Part shown: piece by piece, positions 54,539 through 63,012 of the stretch
How the letters are laid out: every line of letters starts with the position of its first letter
Position numbering within the stretch: position 1 is the first letter of the stretch
Assembly: GCF_900112035.1 (NCBI RefSeq)
Contig: NZ_FOKC01000001.1
Location: forward strand, 248,001-312,000
DNA: 64,000 nt
Direction of reading: 5' to 3'
DNA from: Nocardioides alpinus
Lineage (GTDB): Bacteria > Actinomycetota > Actinomycetes > Propionibacteriales > Nocardioidaceae
Made by a program: the position numbers and the translations under genes
Notes under the pieces: generated by a model
The model's database searches: none
What the model saw: only the letters and a program-made list of their open reading frames with translations
What the model was told of the DNA's origin: nothing

Positions 54539-55846
54539 ATGCTCCAGCGTCGAAACCGGCGGAAGATGGCTGCCACGGCAGTCGCAGCAGCCCTCGCCCT
54601 CACGGCCGCTGCGTGCGGCGGCGATGACAGCTCCGGAGAGGACGGCGGCGCCGTCACGATCTGGATGAGCCTCGACCAGTCCGTCGTCGACGGCATCCAG
54701 AAGCAGATGGACATTGCGGCCGAGGAGGCCGGCATCGAGGTCAACATCGAGCGGGTCGACGGCATCGACAAGCTCATCAAGACCAAGATCCAGGCAGGCG
54801 ACGTCCCCGACATCGCCCTCCTGCCGCAGCCGGGCGTCGTCGCCTCGGTCGTGGAGCTCGGCGCGGCGTTCCCGCTCGACGACGTGCTCGACACCGGCGC
54901 GCTCGAGAGCTCGATGGTCGCCGGAGCGCTCGACGCGGGCATGGTCGACGACCAGCTCTACGGCCTGCTGACCTCGATGAACGTGAAGTCGCTGATCTTC
55001 TACCCCAAGAAGGCCTTCGAGGAGGCGGGCTACCCGCAGCCGGAGAGCCTCGACGAGCTGACCGAGCTCGCCGAGCAGATCAAGTCGGACGGCGGCACCC
55101 CCTGGTGCCTGACCATGGAGTCCGGTGACGCGACCGGCTGGGTCGCCACCGACTGGATGGAGGATCTCGTCATGCGCTACGGCGGGGTCGACGCCTACAA
55201 CGACTGGGTCTCCCACGACCTGCCCTTCACCGACCCCGTGGTCAAGGAGGCGGCCGCCTACTTCGAGGGCGTCGCGCTGACCGAGGACAACGTCCTCGGC
55301 GGCCAGCAGGCCATCACCGCGACCCCCTTCACCGAGGCTGCCAAGCCGATGTTCGACGAGGGCAAGCCGGGTTGCTGGCTCCTGAAGCAGGGCTCCTTCT
55401 TCGTGGGACCCGACTTCCTCCCGGAGGACGTGTTCGCCAACCTCGACGAGGAGCTCGGCGTCATGGGCTTCCCGCCGGCCGAGGCCGGTGGCGAGAACCC
55501 GGTGCTGGGTGGCGGTGACCTCGCAGTCCTCATGAGCGACTCCGAGGACGCCAAGACCGCGATGAACCTGTTGGCCACGGCCGACATCGGCAAGGACGCC
55601 GCTCCGGTCTCCTCCTTCATCTCCCCGTTCAAGGACTTCGACGCCTCGCTCTACCCGAGCGAGACGACCCGGACGATCGCCAACGTGGCCTACGACTCGA
55701 CCGCGTTCCTCTTCGACGGTTCGGACTCGATGCCCGCCGAGGTGGGTGCCGGCTCCTTCTGGAAGGAGATGACCGCCTGGCTCAACGGCGACACGGACAT
55801 CGACACCGCCCTGCAGAACATCGACGACAGCTGGCCGGCCAGCTGA
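54539..55846 (+). CDS. Sugar ABC transporter, substrate-binding lipoprotein (operon 2)
   Basis: 435 residues from ATG 54539 (AAGGGA about 9 nt upstream). A lipoprotein signal (AVAAALALTAAACGGDD) precedes an AglE-type solute-binding fold: VTIWMSLDQSVVDGIQKQMD, DVPDIALLPQPGVVASVVEL, GYPQPESLDELTELAEQIKS, WCLTMESGDATGWVATDWME and GGGDLAVLMSDSEDAKTAMN. Family members bind alpha-glucosides or alpha-galactosides. Next to GH36 and GH13 genes, a raffinose/melibiose/sucrose-type ligand is likely. A strong hairpin follows before the permeases. Confidence 0.9.
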   Translation: MLQRRNRRKMAATAVAAALALTAAACGGDDSSGEDGGAVTIWMSLDQSVVDGIQKQMDIAAEEAGIEVNIERVDGIDKLIKTKIQAGDVPDIALLPQPGVVASVVELGAAFPLDDVLDTGALESSMVAGALDAGMVDDQLYGLLTSMNVKSLIFYPKKAFEEAGYPQPESLDELTELAEQIKSDGGTPWCLTMESGDATGWVATDWMEDLVMRYGGVDAYNDWVSHDLPFTDPVVKEAAAYFEGVALTEDNVLGGQQAITATPFTEAAKPMFDEGKPGCWLLKQGSFFVGPDFLPEDVFANLDEELGVMGFPPAEAGGENPVLGGGDLAVLMSDSEDAKTAMNLLATADIGKDAAPVSSFISPFKDFDASLYPSETTRTIANVAYDSTAFLFDGSDSMPAEVGAGSFWKEMTAWLNGDTDIDTALQNIDDSWPAS

Positions 55847-55875
55847 CCTGGCCGTCGACCTGATCTGGCCCTCTG

Positions 55876-55908
55876 CCTGCGGGGCTCGCACCACGCGAGC
55901 CCCGCAGG
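55876..55908 (+). terminator. Intercistronic hairpin (attenuator) after the SBP gene
   Basis: Perfect 14-bp stem CCTGCGGGGCTCGC with GCGAGCCCCGCAGG, loop ACCAC, between SBP and permease genes of one operon. It should lower permease expression relative to the binding protein or stabilise the SBP mRNA end. Confidence 0.75.
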
Positions 55909-55941
55909 TTCCCCGGCTCCCTGCAGGAAGGTTGTCCCCGC

Positions 55942-56934
55942 ATGCTCGAGAAGACTCTGACCGCGTTCATCACGGTCCTGGCCGGTGTGAGCGCCGCCCT
56001 GGCCCTCTACTGGGTGCTCAACAAGATCTCCGAACTCCTCCCTGAGAAGTACGAAGAGCGGCTCAAGCCGTGGTTCTACATCCTGCCCGCCTACCTCGCG
56101 ATCGCGATCTTCGTGATCTACCCGGCGGTGCAGACCTTCATCTACAGCTTCAAGACCAAGGTCGGCTTCCCCGCCGAGTCGTGGACGGGGTTCGACAACT
56201 ACACGACCTTGCTGGCCAGCGACGCCTTCCGGCAGACGCTGCTCAACACGTTCCTGTGGATCCTCTTCGTCCCGGCAGCCGTGGTCATCCTGGGCCTGCT
56301 CGTGGCCCTGCTCGCCGATCGGCTCCCGACCAAGGGAGAGAACGCGGTCAAGACGCTCATCTTCATGCCGATGGCCATCTCGATGGTCGGCGCCGCCACC
56401 GTCTGGGGCCTGGTGTACGACTACCGCCCGCCGGGTCGCCCGCAGGTGGGGCTGCTCAACGGGATCGTCGCCGCCTTCGGTGGCGACCCGATCGCCTGGC
56501 TGCAGCAGAACGCGTTCCACTTCAACAGCTTCCTGCTGATGGTGATGCTGCTCTGGATGAACGTCGGCTTCGCCATGGTGCTGCTCTCAGCAGCCGTCAA
56601 GGGCGTGCCGAGCGAGACCCTCGAGGCGGCTCGCATCGACGGCGCCGACGAGCGCCAGGTCTACGTCCGCGTGGTGCTGCCGCAGATCAAGGGCACGATC
56701 GTGACGGTCTTCATCACCGTGCTGATCGGGGTCATGAAGGTGTTCGACATCGTCTTCGTGATGACCAACGGCAACTTCAACACCAACATCATCGGCAACG
56801 AGTTCTACCTGCAGTTCTTCAACAACAACAACCAGGGCGCAGCAGCCGCGATCGCCGTCATGCTGATGCTCGCCGTGATCCCGATCATGATCTACCAGGT
56901 CCGCAACTTCCGGGCCGAGGAGGCCGCACGATGA
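55942..56934 (+). CDS. Sugar ABC transporter, permease (AglF-like, operon 2)
   Basis: 330 residues. An extra N-terminal hydrophobic helix (LTAFITVLAGVSAALALYWV) and an acidic/basic linker come before the usual first helix (WFYILPAYLAIAIFVIYPAV), as in AglF-type permeases. The EAA loop is SETLEAARIDGADERQVYVR, near residue 225. It pairs with the following permease, whose ATG overlaps its stop (ATGA). GCAGGAAGG lies upstream of ATG 55942. Confidence 0.91.
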   Translation: MLEKTLTAFITVLAGVSAALALYWVLNKISELLPEKYEERLKPWFYILPAYLAIAIFVIYPAVQTFIYSFKTKVGFPAESWTGFDNYTTLLASDAFRQTLLNTFLWILFVPAAVVILGLLVALLADRLPTKGENAVKTLIFMPMAISMVGAATVWGLVYDYRPPGRPQVGLLNGIVAAFGGDPIAWLQQNAFHFNSFLLMVMLLWMNVGFAMVLLSAAVKGVPSETLEAARIDGADERQVYVRVVLPQIKGTIVTVFITVLIGVMKVFDIVFVMTNGNFNTNIIGNEFYLQFFNNNNQGAAAAIAVMLMLAVIPIMIYQVRNFRAEEAAR

Positions 56935-57848
56935 CGACCAGTGTTGTGCCACCCGTGGCCGAAGCGGCACAGCCGCCCAAGGGCAAGCCGGGTCAGGAGG
57001 GTGGAGCGACCGGCGGCGCCGGTTGGTTCACCTACCTCGCCCTCGGGTTCATCGTCCTGTTGTGGGTGGTGCCCACGATCGGCATCGTGCTCACCTCGTT
57101 CCGCACCCGCGACGACGCAGCAGCAAGCGGGTGGTGGGAGCTGTTCCTCAAGCCGTCAGGCTTCGCCGACATGACCTTCGAGAACTACCAGAAGGCCATC
57201 CAGGGCACCAACCTCGGCGAGGGCTTCATCAACAGCCTCGCCATCGCCCTGCCCGCGACGTTCATCCCGATCCTGGTCGCTGCCTTCGCGGCCTACGCGT
57301 TCGCGTTCATGAAGTTCCCCGGACGTGACGTGCTCTTCGTGGTCGTCGTCGGGATGCTGGTCGTGCCGAGCTTCGTCTCGTTCGTGCCGATGCTCCGGAT
57401 CTACCGCGACCTCGGCATCGGCGGCACCTTCCCGGCTGTGTGGCTGTTCCACCTCGGGTTCGGCATGTCGTTGGCGATCTTCATGATCCGCAACTACATG
57501 GCGACACTGCCCATGACCATCATCGAGTCCGCCAAGATCGACGGCGCCAGCCACTTCCAGACGTTCTTCCGCCTGGTGCTCCCGATGTCGGTGCCGGTGC
57601 TGGCGTCCTTCGCGATCTTCCAGTTCCTCTGGGTCTGGAACGACCTGCTCGTGGCCCTGGTGTTCCTCGGCCCCGGTGAGAACGCCCCGATGACGGTGTC
57701 GATCTCGCAGCTGCTCGGCCAGCAGGGCCAGAACCAGGAGCTGGTCACCGCATCGGGCATGTTCTCGATGCTCCTTCCGATCATCGTGTTCCTGTCCCTG
57801 CAACGGTTCTTCGTCCGCGGCCTGACCGCCGGAGCCGTGAAGGGCTGA
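56931..57848 (+). CDS. Sugar ABC transporter, permease (AglG-like, operon 2)
   Basis: 305 residues: a soluble Pro/Gly-rich start, six membrane helices, EAA loop IIESAKIDGASHFQTFFRLV near residue 205, and the common MalG-type end LQRFFVRGLTAGAVKG. It completes the channel of operon 2 and uses the ATPase encoded at 52144-53229. A strong hairpin separates it from the alpha-galactosidase gene. Confidence 0.92.
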   Translation: MTTSVVPPVAEAAQPPKGKPGQEGGATGGAGWFTYLALGFIVLLWVVPTIGIVLTSFRTRDDAAASGWWELFLKPSGFADMTFENYQKAIQGTNLGEGFINSLAIALPATFIPILVAAFAAYAFAFMKFPGRDVLFVVVVGMLVVPSFVSFVPMLRIYRDLGIGGTFPAVWLFHLGFGMSLAIFMIRNYMATLPMTIIESAKIDGASHFQTFFRLVLPMSVPVLASFAIFQFLWVWNDLLVALVFLGPGENAPMTVSISQLLGQQGQNQELVTASGMFSMLLPIIVFLSLQRFFVRGLTAGAVKG

Positions 57849-57855
57849 CCCGCCT

Positions 57856-57894
57856 CCGTACGTCGTCCGGCGCAGGCCGCCGGGCGACGTACGG
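57856..57894 (+). terminator. Hairpin between permease and alpha-galactosidase genes
   Basis: A 17-bp stem including one G-U pair: CCGTACGTCG (57856-57865) pairs with CGACGTACGG (57885-57894), with CCGGCG/CGCCGG inside and a 5-nt loop. It acts as terminator or attenuator. Confidence 0.72.
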
Positions 57895-57920
57895 TCACGT
57901 GACGACCCCGAAAGGGAACG

Positions 57921-60053
57921 ATGATCTTCCCTCCCCGCGGCCTCGACGGCTGCCCCCGACTGACGCTCGAGCTCGACGCGGACGGCGACCTGCTGCCCCG
58001 GATCCTGTGGGCCGGCGTGAGCACGGACGGCACGGCCGGCCCGTCCGGCTACCCCTCGACCTTCCGGGGGCCGGGGATGCCGCTCCTCGGTGAGCACGCC
58101 CACGAGCTCTTCACCCGTCCCCACCTGGTCGGGCACCGCACCGACGCACCCGGGTCCGACGCCGCCTGGTCGACCCGCTTCACCCTTGACGGCGTCGAGG
58201 AGTCCGACTCCCTCCTCGTCGTCCGAGCCGCCGACCCGGCCGCCGGCCTGGCCCTCACCACCGAGATCGAGGCCCTGCCGGGTGGGCTGCTGCGCGGACG
58301 CCACACGCTGCGCAGCACCGGCCCCGGGCGCTACCACCTGGCCGCGCTGGACGTCGTCCTGCCGGCAGCCGACGACCTCGCCGAGCTGCTCGACTTCACC
58401 GGTCGACACGAGGGCGAGCGCACGCCGCAGCGCCACCTCGTCACCGACGGGCTGTGGCTCCGGGAGGGCCGCGAGGGCCGCCCCGGCCTCAGCGGCGCGA
58501 CGACGGCGATCCTCGGCACGACCGGCTTCGGCACCCGTACCGGCACGGTGCTCGGCGTGCACGTCGCGTGGAGCGGCAACAGCAGCCTGCGCGTGGAGCG
58601 CTCCCCCGACCTCGGCACCACCCTCGGCGGCGGTGAGCTGTTCCAACCCGGCGAGATCGTCCTCGCGGAGGGAGAGGAGTACGCCACCCCGTGGGTCGTC
58701 TTCGGCGCCTCGGAGGAGGGCCTCGACGGACTGGCGCAGGCCTTCCACACCTACGAGCGGTCCCTGCCCGCGCACCCCGCCCACCAGCCGGTGGTGCTCA
58801 ACGTGTGGGAGGCGGTCTGGTTCGACCACGACCTCCCGCGCCTGCGTGAGATCGCGGACCGGGCGGCGCGGGTGGGCATCGAGCGGTTCGTGCTGGACGA
58901 CGGCTGGTTCCACGGCCGGCGCGACGACACCGCGGGCCTCGGCGACTGGTGGATCGACCCGGACGTGTGGCCCGAGGGACTGACCCCGCTCGCCGAGCAC
59001 GTACGCGCGCTGGGGATGCAGTTCGGGCTGTGGTTCGAGCCGGAGATGGTCAACCCCGACTCCGATCTCCACCGCGCCCACCCCGACTGGATCCTGGCCA
59101 CCGGCGACCGGGTCCCGCAGCTGCACCGGCACCAGCTCGTCCTCGACCTGTCGCGCCCGGAGGTGTGGCAGCACGTGCACGACCACGTGCACGAGGTCCT
59201 GCTCGCGACCCCGGTCGACTACGTCAAGTGGGACCACAACCGCGAGCTGCTGGAGGCCGGCTCGGGGGCGCGCGGCGGGGCGTCCGTCGTACGCGACCAG
59301 ACCCTCGCCTTCTACCGGATGCTCGACTCGCTCCGCGCGCTGCACCCCGCCATCGACTGGGAGTCGTGCGCCTCCGGGGGCGGGCGGATCGACCTGGGCG
59401 TGCTGGAGCGGACCCAGCGGGTGTGGACCTCGGACATGACCGACGCCCTGGCGCGCCAGCACATCCAGCGGTGGACGGCCCAGCTGGTGGCGCCCGAGTA
59501 CCTCGGCGCCCACGTGAGCTCCCCGGTCGCGCACGCCACCGGCCGGACGCTCCCCCTGGACTTCCGTGCCGCCACCGCGTTGTTCGGCGCCTTCGGCGTG
59601 GAGTGGGACCTGAGCACCGCCAGCGACGACGAGCTCTCCGCGCTCGCCGCCTGGGTCGACCTCCACAAGCGCTTCCGGCCGCTGCTGCACTCCGGTCGGG
59701 TGGTGCGCCCGGAGTCGGCCGACGCCGAGGTGCTCCTGCACGGCGTCGTCGCCGACGACGGTTCCGAGGCGCTGCTGGCCCACGTCCAGCTCGACGAGTC
59801 CGCCAGCAACCGGGGGGTCACGGTCCGGGTGCCCGGCCTGCTCCCCGACGCGGCGTACGAGCTCCGCTGGGCGGGTCCGGTCGACCACCGGGCGGTGAGC
59901 CGGTCCGTCGAGCTGCCCGACAACGGCCCCACGGGCGGTGTCCGGGTGACCGGTGCGGCACTGGCCGCGCGCGGCTGCTGGATCCCGCGCCGGCGGCCGG
60001 AGACGATCACGTTGGTGCACGTGACACGTGCCGGAGAGGAGCAACCACGATGA
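57921..60053 (+). CDS. Alpha-galactosidase, GH36
   Basis: 710 residues. An N-terminal beta-sandwich is followed by the GH36 barrel: ERFVLDDGWFHGRRDD, MQFGLWFEPEMVNPDSDLHR, VDYVKWDHNRE with the nucleophile Asp (about residue 437), ESCASGGGRIDLGVLERTQR and WTSDMTDALARQHIQ with the acid/base Asp (about residue 506). It releases galactose from raffinose, stachyose or melibiose. There is no signal peptide, so hydrolysis is intracellular after import. AAAGGGAACG precedes ATG 57921. Its stop overlaps the GH13 start (ATGA). Confidence 0.95.
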   Translation: MIFPPRGLDGCPRLTLELDADGDLLPRILWAGVSTDGTAGPSGYPSTFRGPGMPLLGEHAHELFTRPHLVGHRTDAPGSDAAWSTRFTLDGVEESDSLLVVRAADPAAGLALTTEIEALPGGLLRGRHTLRSTGPGRYHLAALDVVLPAADDLAELLDFTGRHEGERTPQRHLVTDGLWLREGREGRPGLSGATTAILGTTGFGTRTGTVLGVHVAWSGNSSLRVERSPDLGTTLGGGELFQPGEIVLAEGEEYATPWVVFGASEEGLDGLAQAFHTYERSLPAHPAHQPVVLNVWEAVWFDHDLPRLREIADRAARVGIERFVLDDGWFHGRRDDTAGLGDWWIDPDVWPEGLTPLAEHVRALGMQFGLWFEPEMVNPDSDLHRAHPDWILATGDRVPQLHRHQLVLDLSRPEVWQHVHDHVHEVLLATPVDYVKWDHNRELLEAGSGARGGASVVRDQTLAFYRMLDSLRALHPAIDWESCASGGGRIDLGVLERTQRVWTSDMTDALARQHIQRWTAQLVAPEYLGAHVSSPVAHATGRTLPLDFRAATALFGAFGVEWDLSTASDDELSALAAWVDLHKRFRPLLHSGRVVRPESADAEVLLHGVVADDGSEALLAHVQLDESASNRGVTVRVPGLLPDAAYELRWAGPVDHRAVSRSVELPDNGPTGGVRVTGAALAARGCWIPRRRPETITLVHVTRAGEEQPR

Positions 60054-61771
60054 CCAGCCGGACGGACGAGGACTGGTGGCGCACCGCGGTCGTCTACCAG
60101 GTCTACCCGCGCAGCTTCGCCGACTCCGACGGCGACGGCATCGGTGACCTGCGCGGACTGATCGGGCGGCTCGACCACCTCGAGCAGCTCGGCGTGGACG
60201 TGGTGTGGCTGTCCCCCATCTATCCCTCCCCGCAGGACGACGCGGGCTACGACATCAGCGACTACCAGGACGTCGACCCGACGTTCGGCACCCTGGCCGA
60301 CCTCGACGAGCTCCTCGCGGCGCTGCACCGCCGCGGCATGCGACTGATGATGGACCTCGTCGTCAACCACACCAGCGACGAGCACCCCTGGTTCGTGGAG
60401 TCGCGGTCGTCGCCGGACAGCCCCAAGCGCGACTGGTACTGGTGGCGCCCGCCCCGCAAGGGGACCGTCGGCGGCACGCCCGGGGCCGAGCCGACCAACT
60501 GGGAGAGCTTCTTCTCCGGGCCTGCCTGGACCCGCGACGAGGAGAGCGGCGACTACTACCTGCACCTGTTCTCCCGCAAGCAGCCGGACCTCAACTGGGA
60601 GAACCCCGAGGTCCGCGACGCGGTCTACTCGATGATGCGCTGGTGGCTCGACCGCGGGGTGGACGGCTTCCGGATGGACGTCATCAACCTGATCTCCAAG
60701 GACGTCGACCTGCCCGACGGGATCGTGCGCGCCGGCGTCCTGGGGGACGGCACGCCCCACGTCATGAACGGCCCGCGGATCCACGAGTTCCTCGCCGAGA
60801 TGCACCGCGAGGTGCTGCACGGTCGGGACCGCAAGATCCTGACCGTCGGCGAGATGCCGGGCGTGACCATCGAGGAGGCGCAGCTCTTCACCGACCCCGA
60901 CCGCCGCGAGGTGGACATGGTGTTCACCTTCGAGCACATGGGTGTCGACCACGCCCACACCAAGTGGGACCTGCTGCCGTTCGACCTGGTCGCGCTCAGG
61001 ACCGTGCTCGGCCGGTGGCAGGAAGGCCTCGCCGAGGTCGGGTGGAACTCGCTCTACTGGAACAACCACGACCAGCCCCGTGTCGTGTCGCGCTTCGGCG
61101 ACGCCGGCCGATGGCGCGAACGCTCGGCCACCCTGCTGGGCACGGTCCTGCACCTGCACCGCGGCACGCCGTACGTCTACCAGGGCGAGGAGCTCGGGAT
61201 GACGAACTACCCCTTCGTCGGCATCGAGGACTTCCGCGACATCGAGTCGCTCAACCACCACCGCGCGGCGGTGGAGCTGGGTGCCGACCCGGAGCAGGTG
61301 CTTGCGGCACTGCGGTCCCGCAGCCGTGACAACGCGCGTACTCCGATGCAGTGGGACGCCTCGCCGCACGCCGGCTTCACGACGGGCACGCCGTGGCTGC
61401 CGGTGAACCCCGACCACACGGAGGTCAATGCCGAGGCGGCGACGGCCGACCACGGCTCGGTGTTCCACCACTACCGGCGCCTCATCGAGCTCAGGCACAC
61501 CGATCCGGTGGTGGCGCACGGAGACTTCACCATGCTGCTGGCCGACGACGGGACGGTCTACGCCTTCACCCGGTCCCTCGACGACGTCGAGCTGCTGGTG
61601 GCGGCGAACTTCTCCGGCGAGCGGGTGCGGGCCGACCTCGACCTCACCGGCTGGGCCGACGCCGAGCTCGTGCTGGGCAACGTGGAGCCCGGCGCGGGCG
61701 CTGGTCCGGGCATGCCGTGGGAGGGCAACCTCGAGCCGTGGGAGGCACTGGTCCTGCGCCGTCGGCGCTGA
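60050..61771 (+). CDS. GH13 alpha-glucosidase (oligo-1,6-/sucrose-hydrolase type)
   Basis: 573 residues: WWRTAVVYQVYPRSFADSDG, DVVWLSPIYPSPQDDAGYDI, LMMDLVVNHTSDEHPWF, GVDGFRMDVINLISKD (nucleophile Asp), LTVGEMPG (acid/base Glu), YWNNHDQPRVVSRFGD (third Asp) and DNARTPMQWDASPHAGFT. This is the exo-alpha-glucosidase pattern of GH13 subfamilies that act on isomaltose, sucrose or trehalulose. It is coupled to the GH36 gene (GGAGAGGAG ribosome site inside it) and would process the sucrose or glucoside left after galactose removal. Confidence 0.94.
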   Translation: MTSRTDEDWWRTAVVYQVYPRSFADSDGDGIGDLRGLIGRLDHLEQLGVDVVWLSPIYPSPQDDAGYDISDYQDVDPTFGTLADLDELLAALHRRGMRLMMDLVVNHTSDEHPWFVESRSSPDSPKRDWYWWRPPRKGTVGGTPGAEPTNWESFFSGPAWTRDEESGDYYLHLFSRKQPDLNWENPEVRDAVYSMMRWWLDRGVDGFRMDVINLISKDVDLPDGIVRAGVLGDGTPHVMNGPRIHEFLAEMHREVLHGRDRKILTVGEMPGVTIEEAQLFTDPDRREVDMVFTFEHMGVDHAHTKWDLLPFDLVALRTVLGRWQEGLAEVGWNSLYWNNHDQPRVVSRFGDAGRWRERSATLLGTVLHLHRGTPYVYQGEELGMTNYPFVGIEDFRDIESLNHHRAAVELGADPEQVLAALRSRSRDNARTPMQWDASPHAGFTTGTPWLPVNPDHTEVNAEAATADHGSVFHHYRRLIELRHTDPVVAHGDFTMLLADDGTVYAFTRSLDDVELLVAANFSGERVRADLDLTGWADAELVLGNVEPGAGAGPGMPWEGNLEPWEALVLRRRR

Positions 61772-61780
61772 CGGCGGCCG

Positions 61781-62422
61781 TCAGTAGGTGCCGAGGAACT
61801 TCTTCGGAGTGCCGGGCGCGGGCTGGCGCTGCACGGTCACCGAGCCCATCATCGCCATGCCGCGCACCCGGATGACCGGGGAGTCCGGGCCGATCGCCGC
61901 AGGGGTCTTGTCCTTGCCGTGGCCGAACTCGCCCATGATCGGCGTCCCGTCGACCACCACGTCGAAGTGCGCCGGGACGATGATCTTGACCTCGCCCATG
62001 ATCGTGCTGGCGTTGATGTGGGTCGTGCGCGCGGCGAGCTGGGCCTGCCGCAGGTCGATGACGACCGAACCCATGAGGGCGAAGGCGCTGTGGTGCTCGG
62101 GCACCGACCAGACGCCCTGCCGCTTGCACTCCCCCAGGATCGCCGTCGACGAGGCGTGACCCACGGCCGGGACGTAGCTGGCTCGCGGGACCGGAGCGCT
62201 CGCCGGCTGCGGGTGCGCGGGCAGGTGGAGGTCGGCGGTGATCGGCACCAGGTCGGCGTACGTCTTCGCGCCCCACGTCAGCTCGAGGCGCTCGTCGAGC
62301 TCCTCGAGGTCGATGCGCCCCTCGCCGGCCGCATCGCGCAGCACGTCGGCGACCTTCTGGCGGTCGTTGTCCGAGATGCGCAGCAGCGACGGGTCCGGTG
62401 GCCGGTTCTCGATCTCCCCCAT
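61781..62422 (-). CDS. DUF1707 protein with LiaF-like C-terminal domain
   Basis: 213 residues: the DUF1707 SHOCT-like start (LLRISDNDRQKVADVLRDAA, GRIDLEELDERLELTWGAKT), a Pro-rich linker, and a beta-helix-like domain (TAILGECKRQGVWSVPEHHS, ALMGSVVIDLRQAQ, STIMGEVKIIVPAHFDVVVD), the cell-wall-stress type fold of LiaF/VraT proteins. No membrane helix. The function is not established. A TATCCT -10 lies 6 nt before the ATG, indicating a leaderless message. Confidence 0.86.
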   Translation of the reverse strand: MGEIENRPPDPSLLRISDNDRQKVADVLRDAAGEGRIDLEELDERLELTWGAKTYADLVPITADLHLPAHPQPASAPVPRASYVPAVGHASSTAILGECKRQGVWSVPEHHSAFALMGSVVIDLRQAQLAARTTHINASTIMGEVKIIVPAHFDVVVDGTPIMGEFGHGKDKTPAAIGPDSPVIRVRGMAMMGSVTVQRQPAPGTPKKFLGTY

Positions 62423-62534
62423 GGCGTCAGGATAGCGATGTGACGGCGCCCGGCCCCGTGACGGGCGTCAGGTCCCACCGTGCCGACAGCGGCGAGCGAC
62501 GCGCGGCCGCCGCTGCCGGCACCCCGGAGGAGCC

Positions 62535-62828
62535 CTAGTCCCCCGGCTCGGCGGCGTACTCGTCGCCGAAGTCGATCCGGTTGCGGGTGCTCCCGCCTGC
62601 GGGATCGGCCGACTGCCACGCAGGAGTCGGACAGGTCGGTGCCGGACCCTCGGCGGTGTTCCACCGGGGCTGGGCGATGAAGCACGGACGCTCGGTGGCA
62701 GGTGCGGGCTCGATGATGGCGGGCGCCGGCGGTGCGGCGTACGTCGTGGTGATGGCAGTGATGCACGTGATGGTCGTGGCGCCCGCGATCGCGGCGATCC
62801 GGCGGAACGACGAGGTGGTGATGTTCAT
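62535..62828 (-). CDS. Small secreted protein
   Basis: 97 residues; GAGGAG precedes ATG 62828. A signal peptide (SFRRIAAIAGATTITCITAI, cleavage probably after TTTYA) is followed by a Pro-rich mature part with two Cys (RPCFIAQPRWNTAEGPAPTC) and an acidic end. No family recognised. Divergent from the HTH-AAA regulator across a phased repeat, so probably controlled by it. Confidence 0.6.
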   Translation of the reverse strand: MNITTSSFRRIAAIAGATTITCITAITTTYAAPPAPAIIEPAPATERPCFIAQPRWNTAEGPAPTCPTPAWQSADPAGGSTRNRIDFGDEYAAEPGD

Positions 62829-62906
62829 GATGGGCTCCTCTGGCGGGGCCGGGCGGGTGCCCGGCGGCTGTTCTCGGGACCACCAGAGTCGGTCCGGCGT
62901 GGACCG

Positions 62907-62933
62907 GGTTGACGACGGTTGACGAAGGTTGAC
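62907..62933. repeat. Three phased heptamer repeats in a divergent promoter region
   Basis: GGTTGAC occurs at 62907, 62917 and 62927, a 10-bp period (one helical turn). The position between two divergent genes suggests cooperative binding by a regulator, most simply the HTH-AAA protein encoded to the right. Confidence 0.65.
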
Positions 62934-63012
62934 ACCCCCTCTTTTCGGGTTGCCGGACCGCAGCGCAGAGAGGATCGTCGCAAGCGAGCCGACGAGTGGT
63001 GAGAGGGGCCGT

